Assembly: GCA_028015205.1 (NCBI GenBank)
Contig: CM051508.1
Span: 13,906,001-13,970,000 of the forward strand
Direction: 5' to 3'
Length of the DNA stretch: 64,000 bases
Source of the DNA: Mytilisepta virgata
Taxonomy: Eukaryota > Mollusca > Bivalvia > Mytilida > Mytilidae
A program made the position numbers and the translations under genes. Of this stretch, positions 23,168 to 34,084 are shown in pieces (positions within the stretch are counted from its first letter, which is position 1; each line of letters opens with the position of its first letter). The notes beneath the pieces are model-generated. The model did no database searches. It had not been told where the DNA came from and was given only the letters and a program-made list of their open reading frames with translations.

Positions 23168-23970
23168 GAAACTGCTCCTAATTTTTTGAAATTTTGAATG
23201 CAGGTCAATTTCAATGTACACGTTTGGAATATGCAAAGAAATTTATTCCTTCTGATTTACTTTTCGATATATATATATATTTCCGGTTGAAATTTTCAAA
23301 TTTCGTGTAAAAAGATAAAATTTCATAATTTAATACTTTTCGAAAAATTCACATAACTTTCAAACGGCAAGAGATATTTTCATACAGTTTTTTGCAATTT
23401 GTTCTTAAGTATATAAGTCTGCCATTGCGAAAACAACACGCACATTTTGGATGCATTATCTCCCCTTAAGAGGTTAAAGGCAGTTTGGAGAAGATATCAT
23501 GTTGTCTTATAATGAAACAAAGTACTTGCCCCATTATACACTATTCAACACATAATCATGTTGTACCGAACTTGAAACAAGCTACTCCCGGTCCCGATAT
23601 TTATAAACTGTACGTGTACTCCCTGTCATGTAAAAACTTTCAACTTTAAATTGCAACAAAGAACTATTTGACACTTATTGGCATGCAGGGGTTAAAGCTA
23701 TTATACACGTGACTGACAATTTTCCACGGTTTTTTTCCTAGTAACTACAAAATGATAGACTACGTTAATGATAAGTAATTTAATAATTTGTATGGATGTG
23801 ACTGGGACTTTGATTTGTATAAAGATATAGATTTATTTATTCAATATATTCACTATTTCGTTAATATAAAGTCAGTTTCAATCAATGCTGTTCAGGGTGT
23901 TAAAGGCAGATTATCGAAAAACATTTCTTATTGGGAAAAGATAGGTTCTAATCCATTTTAATTAGATACC

Positions 23971-24897
23971 TTGAAAAATAGTTATGGCATACCCTTTGTA
24001 ACTAACCCATCTAGGATCGATGTTAAAAATAATAATTCTGCTTTCAAGAGTAGCAATTTTGTATCCGAAGCTGTCAATGAACTTTTGACTTCATGTTGTG
24101 TTGTTCAAGTTCCTTTTAAACCCTTCATAGTTAATCCTTTAAGCGTGTCCACACATAATTCGGGAAAAAACGTTTAATTTTAAACCTTAGTATTCTGAAT
24201 TTGTCAACTAAGAAAGAAAAGGTCAAATTTGAAGACTGGAAAGATGGTGTGCAATATTTTGATAAAGATTATTACATATTTAAATTTGATTTAAAATCTG
24301 GTTATCTACACTTAGATATATGCCCTCAACAACATACTTTTTAAGGCAAGTTCTATTGTTATACTGTCCTTCCTTTCGGATTATCAACTGGGCCATATAT
24401 TTTTACGAAATGTTTTAGGCTGATGGTTAAGTTGTTGAGAAACAGTGGAATAAAAATCATTTTATGTTTGTTTTGATGACGGGTTTGGAATGAATTCTGA
24501 TTTCGATAAATGTTATTTTGATTCCCAATTTGTTAAACAATTTTTGTATGATGCCGGGTTTTTGATTAATGAAGAAAAAACAATTTTCACCCACGCTCAA
24601 AAGCTAGAATGGCTTGGTATCATCTGGGAATCCCGTACATTTACTTTAAGCATTCCTAACAGAAGGATCCATGATTTGATAGAGTCTATAAATAATGTAT
24701 TAAAAAGTTTTCCCCGAATGACAACAAGGACACTGGCTCAGGTTACTGGTAGTGTTATCAGCAGATCCCCTGTTATAGGTAATATATTCAGAATTATGAC
24801 AAGATACTGTTATATTGCAAACGAAAGCAGATCCTCTTGGGAAAATTTGTTCTGTACATTACATCAAAATGGAGTAGAAACAGAATTAAAATTTTGA
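23971..24897 (+). pseudogene. DIRS-type reverse transcriptase, broken by stops
   Basis: Frames over 24178-24480 read WKDGVQYF, FKFDLKSGYLHLDI, then after a TAA GKFYCYTVLPFGLSTGPYIF and TKCFRLMVKLL. The catalytic loop is lost at a frame break (CLF-stop-DGFG where YLDDG is expected). The frame at 24490-24897 continues with FLYDAGFLINEEKT, LEWLGIIWESRTFTL, a LAQVTGSVISRSPVIGNIF motif and IMTRYCY. The 23971-24177 frame (with VPFKPFIVNPLSV) is the N-terminal RT segment preceding the fingers. It is inactive as it stands. Confidence 0.85.
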
Positions 24898-24939
24898 TTA
24901 GATAATATTGAAAAGGTTAATTTTAAACCATTTAATGAT

Positions 24940-25460
24940 TACATGTACTGTTGAATTGGAGAGTAAAATATTCCATACTATGTGGAGTAATGATGAAATT
25001 TCTCAAAGTTCTACGTGGCGAGAGCTCAAAGCCATCGAATTAGCTTTAAATTCTTTTCAAAATGCTTTACATGTAAATCTATAAAGTGGTTTACAGATAA
25101 CCAAAATTGTGTCTGAATTATTCAATCAGATAGCATGAAAGAAACATTGCAAAAATTTGCTATTTCAGTGTTTTCATTATGTTTACAAAACAGTATATCT
25201 TTATGCGTACAATGGATTCCGAGGAATGAAAACATTAGGGCCGATTATATTATCAGAATTGTAGACCATGAAGACTGGGGTGTTTCGAATGAGTTTTTTA
25301 CTTTCATGAATGAAATTTGGGGAAATTATACTATAGACATATTTGCAAGTTCCAAAAATACAAAGTTAGCGAGATTCAACTCTTTATTTTGGAAGTAGGT
25401 TCAGAAGCTGTTGATTGCTTCACTCATAATTGGTCAGCTGAAAATAATGAGACATGGCCC
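24940..25460 (+). pseudogene. RNase H and methyltransferase-like segment of the DIRS polyprotein
   Basis: 24950-25135 encodes, with stops, a WSNDEISQSSTWRELKAIEL motif (the Glu of RNase H) and WFTDNQNCV (the Asp). 25135-25398 continues with ISLCVQWIPRNENIRAD, the typical end of the fold, where the usual His is not at its expected place. It then enters DIFASSKNTKLARFNSLFW, which is followed after a frameshift by EAVDCFTHNWSAENN. In DIRS and PAT elements this last stretch is the start of the Dam-like methyltransferase domain; here it stops before the catalytic PP motif. Confidence 0.75.
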
Positions 25461-25569
25461 TGACATGTATTGAATAATATATTGTACCTGTCGTGGTCAG
25501 ATTTATATGTAAATACGATTTCAATACTTGTTCTAATGTTCTAATTTTGAATATTTCGACATATTACAT

Positions 25570-26523
25570 TTTTCAGACATTTTCCGAGTCGGAAGGTGGC
25601 ATGGTGTAGAAAATCTTCCTGATGAATTGTTCTGTCTCAGTTCTTCTCTAACTGAATACTGCCCGAGTTCGCGATCTGTGAATACAGGTTTAGAAGTACA
25701 GATATGCCTTCAACGCATTCTCAAATTCTTTCACCTTTACCAGCATCTGAATTCACAGTTTCTATGTACATTGTTCAGGTTTCAAAATCTGTAAGATCTT
25801 CGAGTAAAACAAACGAAGTTATTTATGCAATAAGTATGGCACATAAGCTGGCAGGCTATATTGATCCATGTAAATCTACCTTAGTTGACGCTGTAAATGT
25901 TGGAGCATACAGAAAATTGGGTCATATGGTTACAAAGAAAGAACCGATTACCCCTGAAATACTTCGCAAAATTGTCGATCAATATGGGAAACACGATAAT
26001 AATTTATAAAATATTAAAATAGTTTCTATGTGTTTGTTATCATATTCTGGCTTTCTCAGATTTTCGGATAATTTGAGACGAAACAATATTGATATTCAAT
26101 CTTCTCATGTGAAATTATTTTTGTCTAAGAGCAAAAGTGATGTATACAGAGGAGGGGGATGTTATGTTTTCTAGAACCTTTTCTGACTCGTTTCCAGTTT
26201 TCATGTTGGAAAAATATCTCAAATTAGCTGGTATCCAAGAACATTCAGATGAATTTATATTTAGATGAATAATATTTTGTAAGTCCAAAAAGTCATACAT
26301 TTTGAGGAAGTCAGGGCAGTTATCGTATACCAAGGGTAAAAAAATATTAAAAGAATGTTTAGAAAGGTTTGGTTTAGATCGCACCAAATTTGGTTTGCAT
26401 AGTTTACGTTCAGAAGGTGCATCGGCCGCCGCAGGCGCAGGCGTTAGTGATCGTTTGTTTAAAAAAACTGCCAAAGACGCTTATGTGAAAGAGTCATTGA
26501 TTGACAGATTTATCTATTTCTAA
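25570..26523 (+). pseudogene. Tyrosine recombinase of the DIRS-type element (core deletion)
   Basis: The N-terminal SAM-like half is at 25704-26009 (SPLPASEFTVSMYIVQVS, AISMAHKLAGYIDP, PITPEILRKIV). The catalytic half is at 26302-26523 with GLHSLRSEGASAAAGAGVSD (HxxR box) and then RLFKK running directly into AKDAYVKES. Between these two, family members have a short HGRW-x-x-x block with the second His/Trp; it is missing here, an apparent in-frame loss of roughly 7 residues. The nucleophile Tyr (AYVKES) is still present. Stops separate the two halves, so the enzyme is dead. Confidence 0.85.
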
Positions 26524-26571
26524 AAAAACAGGTATTTAGATACAACTTTACCCTGCCTTGATTTTATCGAA

Positions 26572-26690
26572 AGCGTTGCTGCACTGCTGTCAGGCAAGTT
26601 GTTCCCATATGAACTTGTTGTTATTTAGTCTGTAAATAATTTCTATCCGTCTGAGGCCACGAAAAGGACATAAATATATTTATTGACGTT
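26572..26690 (+). repeat. Split direct repeat B1
   Basis: Shares tgcactgctgtcaggc, gttcccatatgaac, ttgttatttagtctgtaaat and ccacgaaaa(g)gacataaat with B2 at 27075-27190. It begins close behind the recombinase stop. Confidence 0.85.
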
Positions 26691-26717
26691 GTTGATACAC
26701 ATTGTTGAAGCACATGG

Positions 26718-26870
26718 TGATGTTTACGAAATAAAATGACCTTGGTTTGCATCGGTTAATAAGTATAGTTAAGGTCGACTCGTTTAGCACGTACAAAAAG
26801 GTTTTTGTTATTATATATGTATTCAGTATTCATTCGAAGTTCGCTTCTGGTGCAGCAAAGTTTTCTTTGA
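26718..26870 (+). repeat. Split direct repeat A2
   Basis: Downstream copy of A1, lying between B1 and B2, as the split-direct-repeat replication model for PAT/Ngaro elements requires. Confidence 0.85.
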
Positions 26871-27074
26871 TAATCTATTATCATGATTATCCATCAAGTA
26901 AAGGACTTTGACAGTCAATGGTATTGTTACAATATATTGTATTCATATGTAATTTATCATGTACCATGTTTCTGAAGATATATATTTATTATGATTGTAG
27001 ATTGGTGTTGTATTGTAAGATGCAGCAGCCTGTGCAGACTTTATGAACGTTCTTTATTATGTTGTTAATTAATA

Positions 27075-27190
27075 AAAAAAGCTTTAGTGCACTGCTGTCA
27101 GGCGAGCTGTTCCCATATGAACGTGTTGTTATTTAGTCTGTAAATAATTTAAGTAGTCTGGGCCCACGAAAAAGGACATAAATACAATTT
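27075..27190 (+). repeat. Split direct repeat B2
   Basis: Second copy of B1, about 205 bp beyond A2. It sets the probable right edge of the element near 27190. Confidence 0.85.
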
Positions 27191-27330
27191 CAATATTATA
27201 TAGTGATTAGTGTTTAAATATAATTACCATGTTTTGCATTTAATGTGTTCAATAAATCGATATCTCTTGTAAAAACAACATTAAACCGAATTTCTATGGG
27301 AAAGTTTTTGCGATCGAAACATTTTTCTTT

Positions 27331-27391
27331 GATACCAATTTTGATGCAAAAGATGTGAACATTTCGCCGATTTACGACTCATCAGTTAAAT
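27331..27391 (-). repeat. Dispersed repeat D1, minus-strand fragment
   Basis: gataccaattttgatgcaaa, agatgtgaacatttcg and gatttacgactcatcagtta are the reverse complement of the D1 core (see 58810-59005). Confidence 0.8.
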
Positions 27392-27649
27392 GACCTTTGT
27401 AACAACGCGTTATGTAATAAAAATTTCAAACATATCCACCAGCTGTATTGGTTGAAAAATTTTCTATTAAATTGATGAAGTTAAATCTTAAATTAACCTT
27501 GATAATCCTTTGTAAAAATATTTCAATAGCAAATAAATAGCAGTATATATATCCAGCAGGCGAAATGAACACAATAACAGCGATTACCTCCCTCGTGGAT
27601 AGCTCTATCTGTGACAGCGACTTTGACTGACCCATTCATTTTGGACATG

Positions 27650-27765
27650 TTGGCATTTTAATTTGCAAGTTAAAATTTAAGGCTATCGTTTTGCTTTCGA
27701 AACGTTTGGCCTTAAACACAACTATGCGTGTTAAATAGACGAAATATGCCTCAGAATTGGTATCA
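27650..27765 (+). repeat. Dispersed repeat D1, plus-strand copy
   Basis: Contains the cattttaatttgcaagt, gtttggccttaaacacaac and gacgaaatatgcc...cagaattggtatca blocks of D1, in order. It lies about 260 bp from the oppositely oriented fragment at 27331-27391. Confidence 0.8.
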
Positions 27766-28933
27766 TAGAATATGTATTATGCAATTTTGTTGTCTTTAGT
27801 ACTATTCTCCATTTTTGGTACATGTAAGTTGTCTCCCATTTACGGAGTTATCTGCTCTTTAGAGAAGGTGTCTTCCATAAAATCAATGGACAAATTGCCT
27901 TTTTTCCTTCCTAACAATATCATCGACACGCATTAATGATATGTACTGGTATATATTTTCCCACTTTTTTCTACGTCTGATAAAGGTTTTCCCCTATTCG
28001 ATATTTTTTTAGAAAACATTAAAAGTAGTTTTTGCCCTTTTTGTTTAATACCTTCAGTCATGAAAGATAATTTATACATATAGAAAACAACTCAAATATC
28101 TGCAAATAGAAAATTACGTGTTCTTGATTGACTTTATTCCATTATAAATACTGAGATTAAAATTAGTGAAGGGGATTAACAAAACTATTTTTACCCATTT
28201 CACTAGGCGCTTCAGCATTTGCTCTTTAAAGAAAAAGAAGTCAAAGAAATCTCCGACTATAACGTTTTAGGTATCGTCTTGTCCATGTTCAATAAAAAAA
28301 ACCCCATAAGTATTGGGTAGAGATGATGTAAAAATTTGTCTTCCAGATATTTGGAAATACAGGAATTGCTTCTTGTTTTACAATTGTACATTGTAATCTT
28401 AGTTTGATAAGAAACCTCGAAGCACATCTGTAAATGTATTTATAAGGTCGTTTTCTTCATTGAGGAACAAAAGAAAGGACACCACAATCCAAATAGTGAT
28501 GTTCTTTGTGACATAAGTGGTCAATGGGAGATAACTGAAAACAACAAAATATAAACTACGAGTGAGGAAAATCCATCTAGTGATGAATGTTTTGTTGCAC
28601 ATTGTCGTCCCACTTATTGCATAAAACTAAAAGTTTGAAAAAAGGCCTAATTATATACAAAAATTCAGTTTGAGTATTAAAATTCTTTTACAACATACAT
28701 ACGGAAAATTGTATCACAATGAAGCTTATAGTACGGAGTTAAATAATTGGTAAACTGCACAAAGATTAAGGGATTTTGATGTCAGAGCATTCAGTTTTAA
28801 GTATACCAAAAATATAATTATTAGATATTGTATATAATTTTAATGAAATTTTACATTTTTAAGATCAATAATAATAATTTAGAGTTTAATCTGAGATTTA
28901 TTTAAGGATTGACTGTAAAAAAAATTCGGTGTA
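27766..28933. other. No gene seen
   Basis: AT-rich sequence. The minus frame at 28399-28602 is hydrophobic but has no domain and looks like chance. Confidence 0.4.
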
Positions 28934-29024
28934 CGAAGAAATAACCCCAATCACGTGATGCACACTAATAAACCGCGTAGCGAGTTATTTGAAAGTGTGC
29001 ACCATGTGCATTGAGGTTATTTCG
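28934..29024. repeat. Palindrome A (arms about 32 nt, loop 27 nt)
   Basis: The left arm at 28934-28966 (cgaagaaataaccccaatca...tgcacact) pairs with the right arm at 28994-29024 (agtgtgcaccatgtgcattg...ttatttcg) with about five mismatches and a small bulge. The loop holds accgcgtagcgag. One of seven long palindromes in this part of the window. Confidence 0.85.
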
Positions 29025-29131
29025 AATAGACTGAAAACAAAATTAGTATCAATCCTTATAATTTAATTCCAAGGGTTGTTTTGACGTCCAAAACGTCATA
29101 GTAGAAAAGATAACTTAGTCTATGATATGAT

Positions 29132-29162
29132 AGACAAAAAAAAAAAAAAGAAAAAAAAAAGA
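29132..29162. repeat. Poly(A) tract
   Basis: Nearly pure A run of about 30 bp. Similar A-rich runs lie at 30170-30222, and a (GA)n run lies at 29826-29852. Confidence 0.9.
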
Positions 29163-29820
29163 CCAATGAAATATTAAATTATTTTTAATTAATGTTAAAC
29201 ATAAATGTAATTACTATATCTAAACCGAAAAAAACCCATAGTTGTTTTAAGAATGTTCATAGTTGACTCTACTATAAATGAATGCTACAGGGTATACGTT
29301 AAACAGTAATATCAAACTGGTCAAAAGAAAATAAACCACCTCACAAGTCAAATGTACTTCTAAGGAGACAAGAAGTGTATTACTTCGCTGAAAATCAAAT
29401 TTGTAACCGTACAAATATGTGTTGCATCGAGGAAACATCGCGACACATTTGAATCAAACATTGCAGATTTATGTGTGCCAGAATAGAACTTCTTACAGGA
29501 CGTACCACATTCGATTTTCGAACAAAGCCATGCACGGAATACAAAAATTATCGCTCGGTGAAAAATACAAACAAAACTAATTCTATTATTTCTTAGATAA
29601 AAACACAATTTAAATCCCTTTTTTTGTACATTTCAATAGTTCTGTTACCTGTCATTTATACATTAAACTTAAGATGATGAAGAGGTAAATCTAAAAAAGG
29701 TGCTATTTATAAATATACATATACAGAGGTTATTTCTAAATAATAGGCATTTGTCATTTGTGCTGTACGGTATATTTAGATGCACAGCCAGGTCCTGTCG
29801 GCACTTGAAATTTTTGGAGA

Positions 29821-29824
<4 letters not shown>

Positions 29825-29852
<28 letters not shown>
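29825..29852. repeat. (GA)n microsatellite
   Basis: About 13-14 uninterrupted GA units. Confidence 0.95.
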
Positions 29853-30950
29853 CTTAAAGTATCCCTTGTAACAATTCTCCACAACGGTATAACAAATATC
29901 TGATAGTACAACACCTGTCCATCTTAACCCCTAGCAGTCGATCCTGTCTACCTGCAGATCAAATTCCTAGCATATTTATATGTACATTGTTTCAGTTCTA
30001 AAAACCAATCAACCGTATTTTCAGTTTTCATTTTCACGTGTCAATGGTTAATTTTTTTGTTTTTACCGTAGGGTGATTGGCCAGATTCAAAATATAAGGT
30101 AGATTGAGTTACCTGTGTTTAGGCGATCAAACTTTAATACGTGTGTGTAGATGATTACGGAAGACACAAGAAAAAAAAAAAAAAAACAAAAAAAGAAAAA
30201 AAAAAAAAACAAAAAAAACCGGAAAAACGTCCAGAAGATCACATTTCAAAGTGAAAACGAATTAGAGTTAAAAATATTCATCTGTATTTCATATGAAAGT
30301 TTTCCAAAACAACTTCTTTAATTGGAAAGTCTAAAAATATTACACGGCATCATAAATTGATACGGATTCAGAACTACAAGTCATTATGACAAAATCACAA
30401 CGATATTTAATAACAAGACAAGACTTGGTGGTCTTTATGGAGAATTGATGTGGCTTTCTTTAAACTTTTCAAATTTAAAAAACAAATATTAACGACCTAT
30501 CCTCAGACAGACATATTTAATTACCTTATTTAGTATGAAGAACCATTTTACGCCTTTTGTTTATTATTGTCTGTAACTGAAATCATTTTTCACTTTATAG
30601 ACCTAACTGAATATTGATTTGTCAGCAAAAAGAATATCTAGATAGGCTTATGATCTTTAAAGTTCGCTGGATTTAGAAAAATAGTCTTAGAAACTAACAG
30701 TACGGTGTACTTGGGATTTCTTTACCAGGTTGTTGTATGTGTCTCTCAGAGCACAAATATAACGTGTGCGATATCTAGTACGATAAAACCGATAGATATA
30801 GTATTGTGTGTCTTTTATTTTAAAACTGCAAGTCTTTTTCATGAATTTCTCAAATATTACATTAAACTGAAAAGTTAAAAGTTTTACTCTACCTTTTGTT
30901 TCAAATATTCGTTATCGGTTATTATTATACCTTATAGTATAATTAAATGA

Positions 30951-31010
30951 ATCTATTGGCTAATAAATGATCACATGACAATCTATTGGCTAATAAATGA
31001 TCACATGACA
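30951..31010 (+). repeat. Exact tandem duplication of a 30-bp unit
   Basis: atctattggctaataaatga plus tcacatgaca occurs twice in a row with no difference, so the duplication is recent or the sequence is homogenised. Confidence 0.97.
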
Positions 31011-31141
31011 TAGAATAATTCAGATATTTCATTATAATCAGTGGTGCAGGGGAATAACCTCGACAAAATTCATTTGTCCGATGAATAACCCTTACAATCG
31101 ATATGTTACACAAAAAATATTTGTTCGGTATAATAAAACAG

Positions 31142-31232
31142 TTACGGCCCTATGAGTCGGGAGGTATCCAAAATGGTCAACCCTGCCGAAGAGTTGACCA
31201 TTTTGGATATCTACCTTCTCAGAGGGCCGTAA
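31142..31232. repeat. Palindrome B (arms 40 nt, loop 11 nt)
   Basis: The left arm at 31142-31181 (ttacggccct...atccaaaatggtcaac) pairs with 31193-31232 (gttgaccattttggatatct...gggccgtaa) with a few mismatches. The loop is cctgccgaaga. It is preceded directly by ttcggtataataaaaca (31124-31140), identical to the motif preceding palindrome E. Confidence 0.93.
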
Positions 31233-31905
31233 TTGTATATTGTCTTTTCTTGAAATAACTCAAATATTTTACAAGTTTTGTTGTGCCATTTGTTAATTTT
31301 TTCGTAAAGAATGACGCCGCAACATACAATATGACCTTGCTTAATATGCGCAAGATTTGCCCCAAGAGTTTGAACCAATTTGACTTTCGAGATATACCAA
31401 ATTGTTATTTGAAATGTAATGAATTGTAATAATATCATGACGAAATCAGTTGTCGGACACATAGTAGATGTTCTGGGGTATTTCTCCGTATTGGAATATT
31501 CACTGTGACTTTGAGTTGAACAGCATCAATAAAAGCATTTTTCCTTTGCTTGAACGCCATGAGCACCTGATATTTCGTACGTTCTTGTGGGAATCGACAT
31601 TGCAAGAGCTTTACGTTTTTTGGTATCTTGTCTTAATCCTTTTTGGTTTGCTACATACAAATCATTGACCTTTAAGTAATAGTTATCACAATGCGAACTA
31701 TCTTTTGATTTCTATCCAGTGATCTTTCTACGTCATTTAAGTGCCTCGATATTCCATTGTCGGTATACATAAAGCCTTGTACCCATTGTTGGTAGATACT
31801 TGAAACCCTTACAAATGATCATCTAATGACCATAGTCATGCCCGTAAGGCCAACAATAAAGACCTTAGATGTATTCTAGAACAATGTTTTCCTTTCTGTA
31901 GTAGA

Positions 31906-32003
31906 GAACTTATAAGAAGTAGTGGATTCGGAAAAGATAATCAACGAGCGACATCAGTCGCGAGTTGATTATCGATTCCGAATTCACTACTTCTTATAAG
32001 TTC
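31906..32003. repeat. Palindrome C (arms 40 nt, loop 18 nt)
   Basis: Arms are at 31906-31945 and 31964-32003 (gaacttataagaagtagtg... and its complement). The loop gagcgacatcagtcgcga itself contains gcgac/gtcgc, so the stem continues to a 4-nt apex. Confidence 0.93.
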
Positions 32004-32487
32004 TGTCACTTAAACCATTGCTATGTATTCTTTAAGTCATTACTCTTTGTGATATACAATTTCAGCGTTTCCTTATAGTTTGTTCATATTTTTGTTGTCG
32101 GAATCGAATAAAATATATCCCTTTCGAATCACATTTTTAAAATCAAATTTTAATTCTGAGTGAGTTTCAAATCACTATTCGTTCTGCATGGATTTTTGTC
32201 ATGGATGGATTATTTCAAAGATGAAAATTAAAAAATCGATTAAACAAACAAATGAATATAGTCCGACTATAAATACAGATAATTCTAACACAGAATAAAA
32301 ACCATATGTATTTAATTTAAAATCACTATAAAAAAGCTACAATTCCAAAAGTATTTTTAAAAAAGTAGCATTAAATCACGATGCTAGAACATTTGTCATA
32401 AAAATGTTTTTTGAACTTACCCCTAGTCAAATATTAGTATATATATGAGCGTAGAAGTTTGAATAAAAACTACTCATCATTAATTAT

Positions 32488-32820
32488 ATGACAATGGAAA
32501 TGGACGACGAGGATATTTTTAAAACGCAATCTAAATTTTGTGAAAATCCACAAAAATCTGATGAGGATTTAAGTGCAAACTTTTTTTTAATGTATGATGA
32601 CATTTCGTCGGGCTCTGAAAATGAAACTTTTCCTATTTATGAGGATATATCGTCTGCATCAGACGAGGATTTAATGTGTACCTTAGTCGATAAGGTAGAT
32701 TCTGAGCTACGAACCAAACCAGGGCCGTCAAGAATAAAGAAGATAGTGTCTGATAATCAAATAGAAGAGCTTTCTGTTAGAAGGTTATTATTATATTTTT
32801 ATATTTATTTGATTCTTTGA
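32488..32820 (+). CDS. Acidic ORF of unknown function, possible first exon or transposon fragment
   Basis: 110 codons. Residues 1-80 are strongly acidic with two similar segments (YDDISSGSENETFPIYEDIS and ISSASDEDL), followed by KPGPSRIKKI and an AT-derived hydrophobic tail after residue 96. A TATA-like tatatatgag lies about 45 bp upstream. Codon content in the first 95 residues is less AT-driven than in random frames nearby. The tail could be intron read-through after ELSVRR. Acidic N-terminal pieces like this occur both in host proteins and in transposon-derived proteins of invertebrates; no domain decides. Confidence 0.35.
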   Translation: MTMEMDDEDIFKTQSKFCENPQKSDEDLSANFFLMYDDISSGSENETFPIYEDISSASDEDLMCTLVDKVDSELRTKPGPSRIKKIVSDNQIEELSVRRLLLYFYIYLIL

Positions 32821-33773
32821 AGATAAATCCTCATCCCCACTTTTTCCGAAGGATCCCCCCCTTTTTTTTCTAAAGTATATATATGATGTTCTGAAACGGT
32901 CCTATGCAGCCTTTATTATACCTTAGATATATTTTTCTATAATAAATACATGCACAATAATTTCACTATTTTTAACATTTTCAGTGATTTAACTATTTTC
33001 CCCGGTCACCGGTCAATAGTTTCCAAACTATTTTCCCTCAAAAAACTATTTTCCCTCTTCAAGTTACGTTGTTTCGCGGATTTTTAATCCCGGGCACGGG
33101 ATTGGCTGGGAGGTTTTAGCCGACCCGTTCGGAAGCTCCCGCGTTATAGGTTATCGTCAATGCTGAATCCCGAGATGTTCCGGTACGTCTTCAAAGTATT
33201 TAGAAAAAGGGATATGTCATGGTGAGAACATGAATTTAAAAAAAAATAATGGACTCTGTCACTCGATCATGCATCTCGGGTACGTACACATGACTTAAAT
33301 TTTGCCTTAATTAAGGTCTTTCCTTTACATAGGAAAGACCTTACTGTATTTCTTATGATTATTATTATTCTTTCTCCTGCCAAAATTCAATTAAATTTGT
33401 CGGAAAAGTTTTTAGGCATATTGACATGAAATTTGGCACCAAGTATCAGTTAGACATAAGCTATCACGTGGTGAGGCCGCTAAGGGTTCCCATGTACCTT
33501 ATAAGAGTTTCCTCCCCTATTACTGTTATGACTGTTATCAGATCTCCTCAAAAACCGTAAGAGATATCGACATGAAACCTTTTGCAATTTCTTTGGTTCA
33601 TCTGTGCGCACATTAATCACATCTTCCGAAAAGGATCTGACGACATCTTATAAGAGTTATTTCCCTTTATATAAATTTCACTTTTGATTTTTCAGACAAA
33701 TTTAAGTTTTAGTTAAGATACAATCACGAGCCTTCATATTTAGGGATATTTTTTTGTACCAAGAAAAATTAGA

Positions 33774-33802
33774 TCAAGGTCAAAGGTCAAGGTCAAGGTC
33801 TA
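33774..33802 (+). promoter_or_regulatory. AGGTCA array (nuclear-receptor half-sites)
   Basis: Four AGGTC(A) half-sites in direct orientation with 0-1 bp spacing (gatcaaggtcaaaggtcaag and onward). It includes a DR1 and the TCAAGGTCA form that monomeric receptors bind. Known binding preferences make it a candidate site; it sits in a repeat and activity is not shown. Confidence 0.45.
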
Positions 33803-34061
33803 ATTTTTGAAATTTCCTTGTTATCAGATCTCCTCTGAAACGGTAGAAGATAGCTGATAAAATGTAATGGGCAAAATGTCGGGGACATAGAGACAATGCG
33901 TAGTTTTCCTTAAGTCAAGTCGTATGACGTCATCTTCTATGCGTTATTGGCCTTTGAACGCTTAAAATTACGGTTTTTGGCTAATAACTTAATAATGGTA
34001 CAAGATAGAGGCATGGGGTCTTTTGTTTTGACACCAGGGATAAGTGACCTTCAAAATGGTG

Positions 34062-34084
34062 TCAAGGTCAAAGGTCAAAGTCAT
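34062..34084 (+). promoter_or_regulatory. Second AGGTCA array
   Basis: tcaaggtcaaaggtcaaagt gives AGGTCA-a-AGGTCA-a-AGTCA, a DR1 with a third related half-site, 0.29 kb from the first array in the same orientation. Confidence 0.45.

Larger units (their letters stand above)
22470..27190 (+). mobile_element. PAT/DIRS-like retrotransposon with split direct repeats, copy 2
   Basis: Order on the plus strand: repeat A1 (22470-22617), gag, reverse transcriptase, RNase H, a methyltransferase-like stretch, tyrosine recombinase, then B1 (26572-26690), A2 (26718-26870) and B2 (27075-27190). The A1-ORFs-B1-A2-B2 plan is the split-direct-repeat arrangement described for PAT and Ngaro elements; a methyltransferase-like remnant favours PAT. 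The coding part has several stops and frameshifts, so it is a dead copy. B1 and B2 share tgcactgctgtcaggc, gttcccatatgaac and ttgttatttagtctgtaaat. A1 and A2 share aaggtcgactcgtttagc and gttcgcttctggtgcagcaa. Confidence 0.88.

Noticed and set aside
26115..26474. 119-codon minus-strand frame
   Set aside because: It is antisense to the tyrosine-recombinase remnant, whose motifs are clear on the plus strand.
31142..31232. Transcription terminator
   Set aside because: A 40-bp stem with an 11-nt loop in animal DNA, not next to any gene end, does not fit a bacterial-type terminator.
33085..33180. CpG-richer patch as a promoter island
   Set aside because: It is under 100 bp, has no gene start beside it, and the atcccgggcacgggat palindrome suggests a repeat fragment instead.
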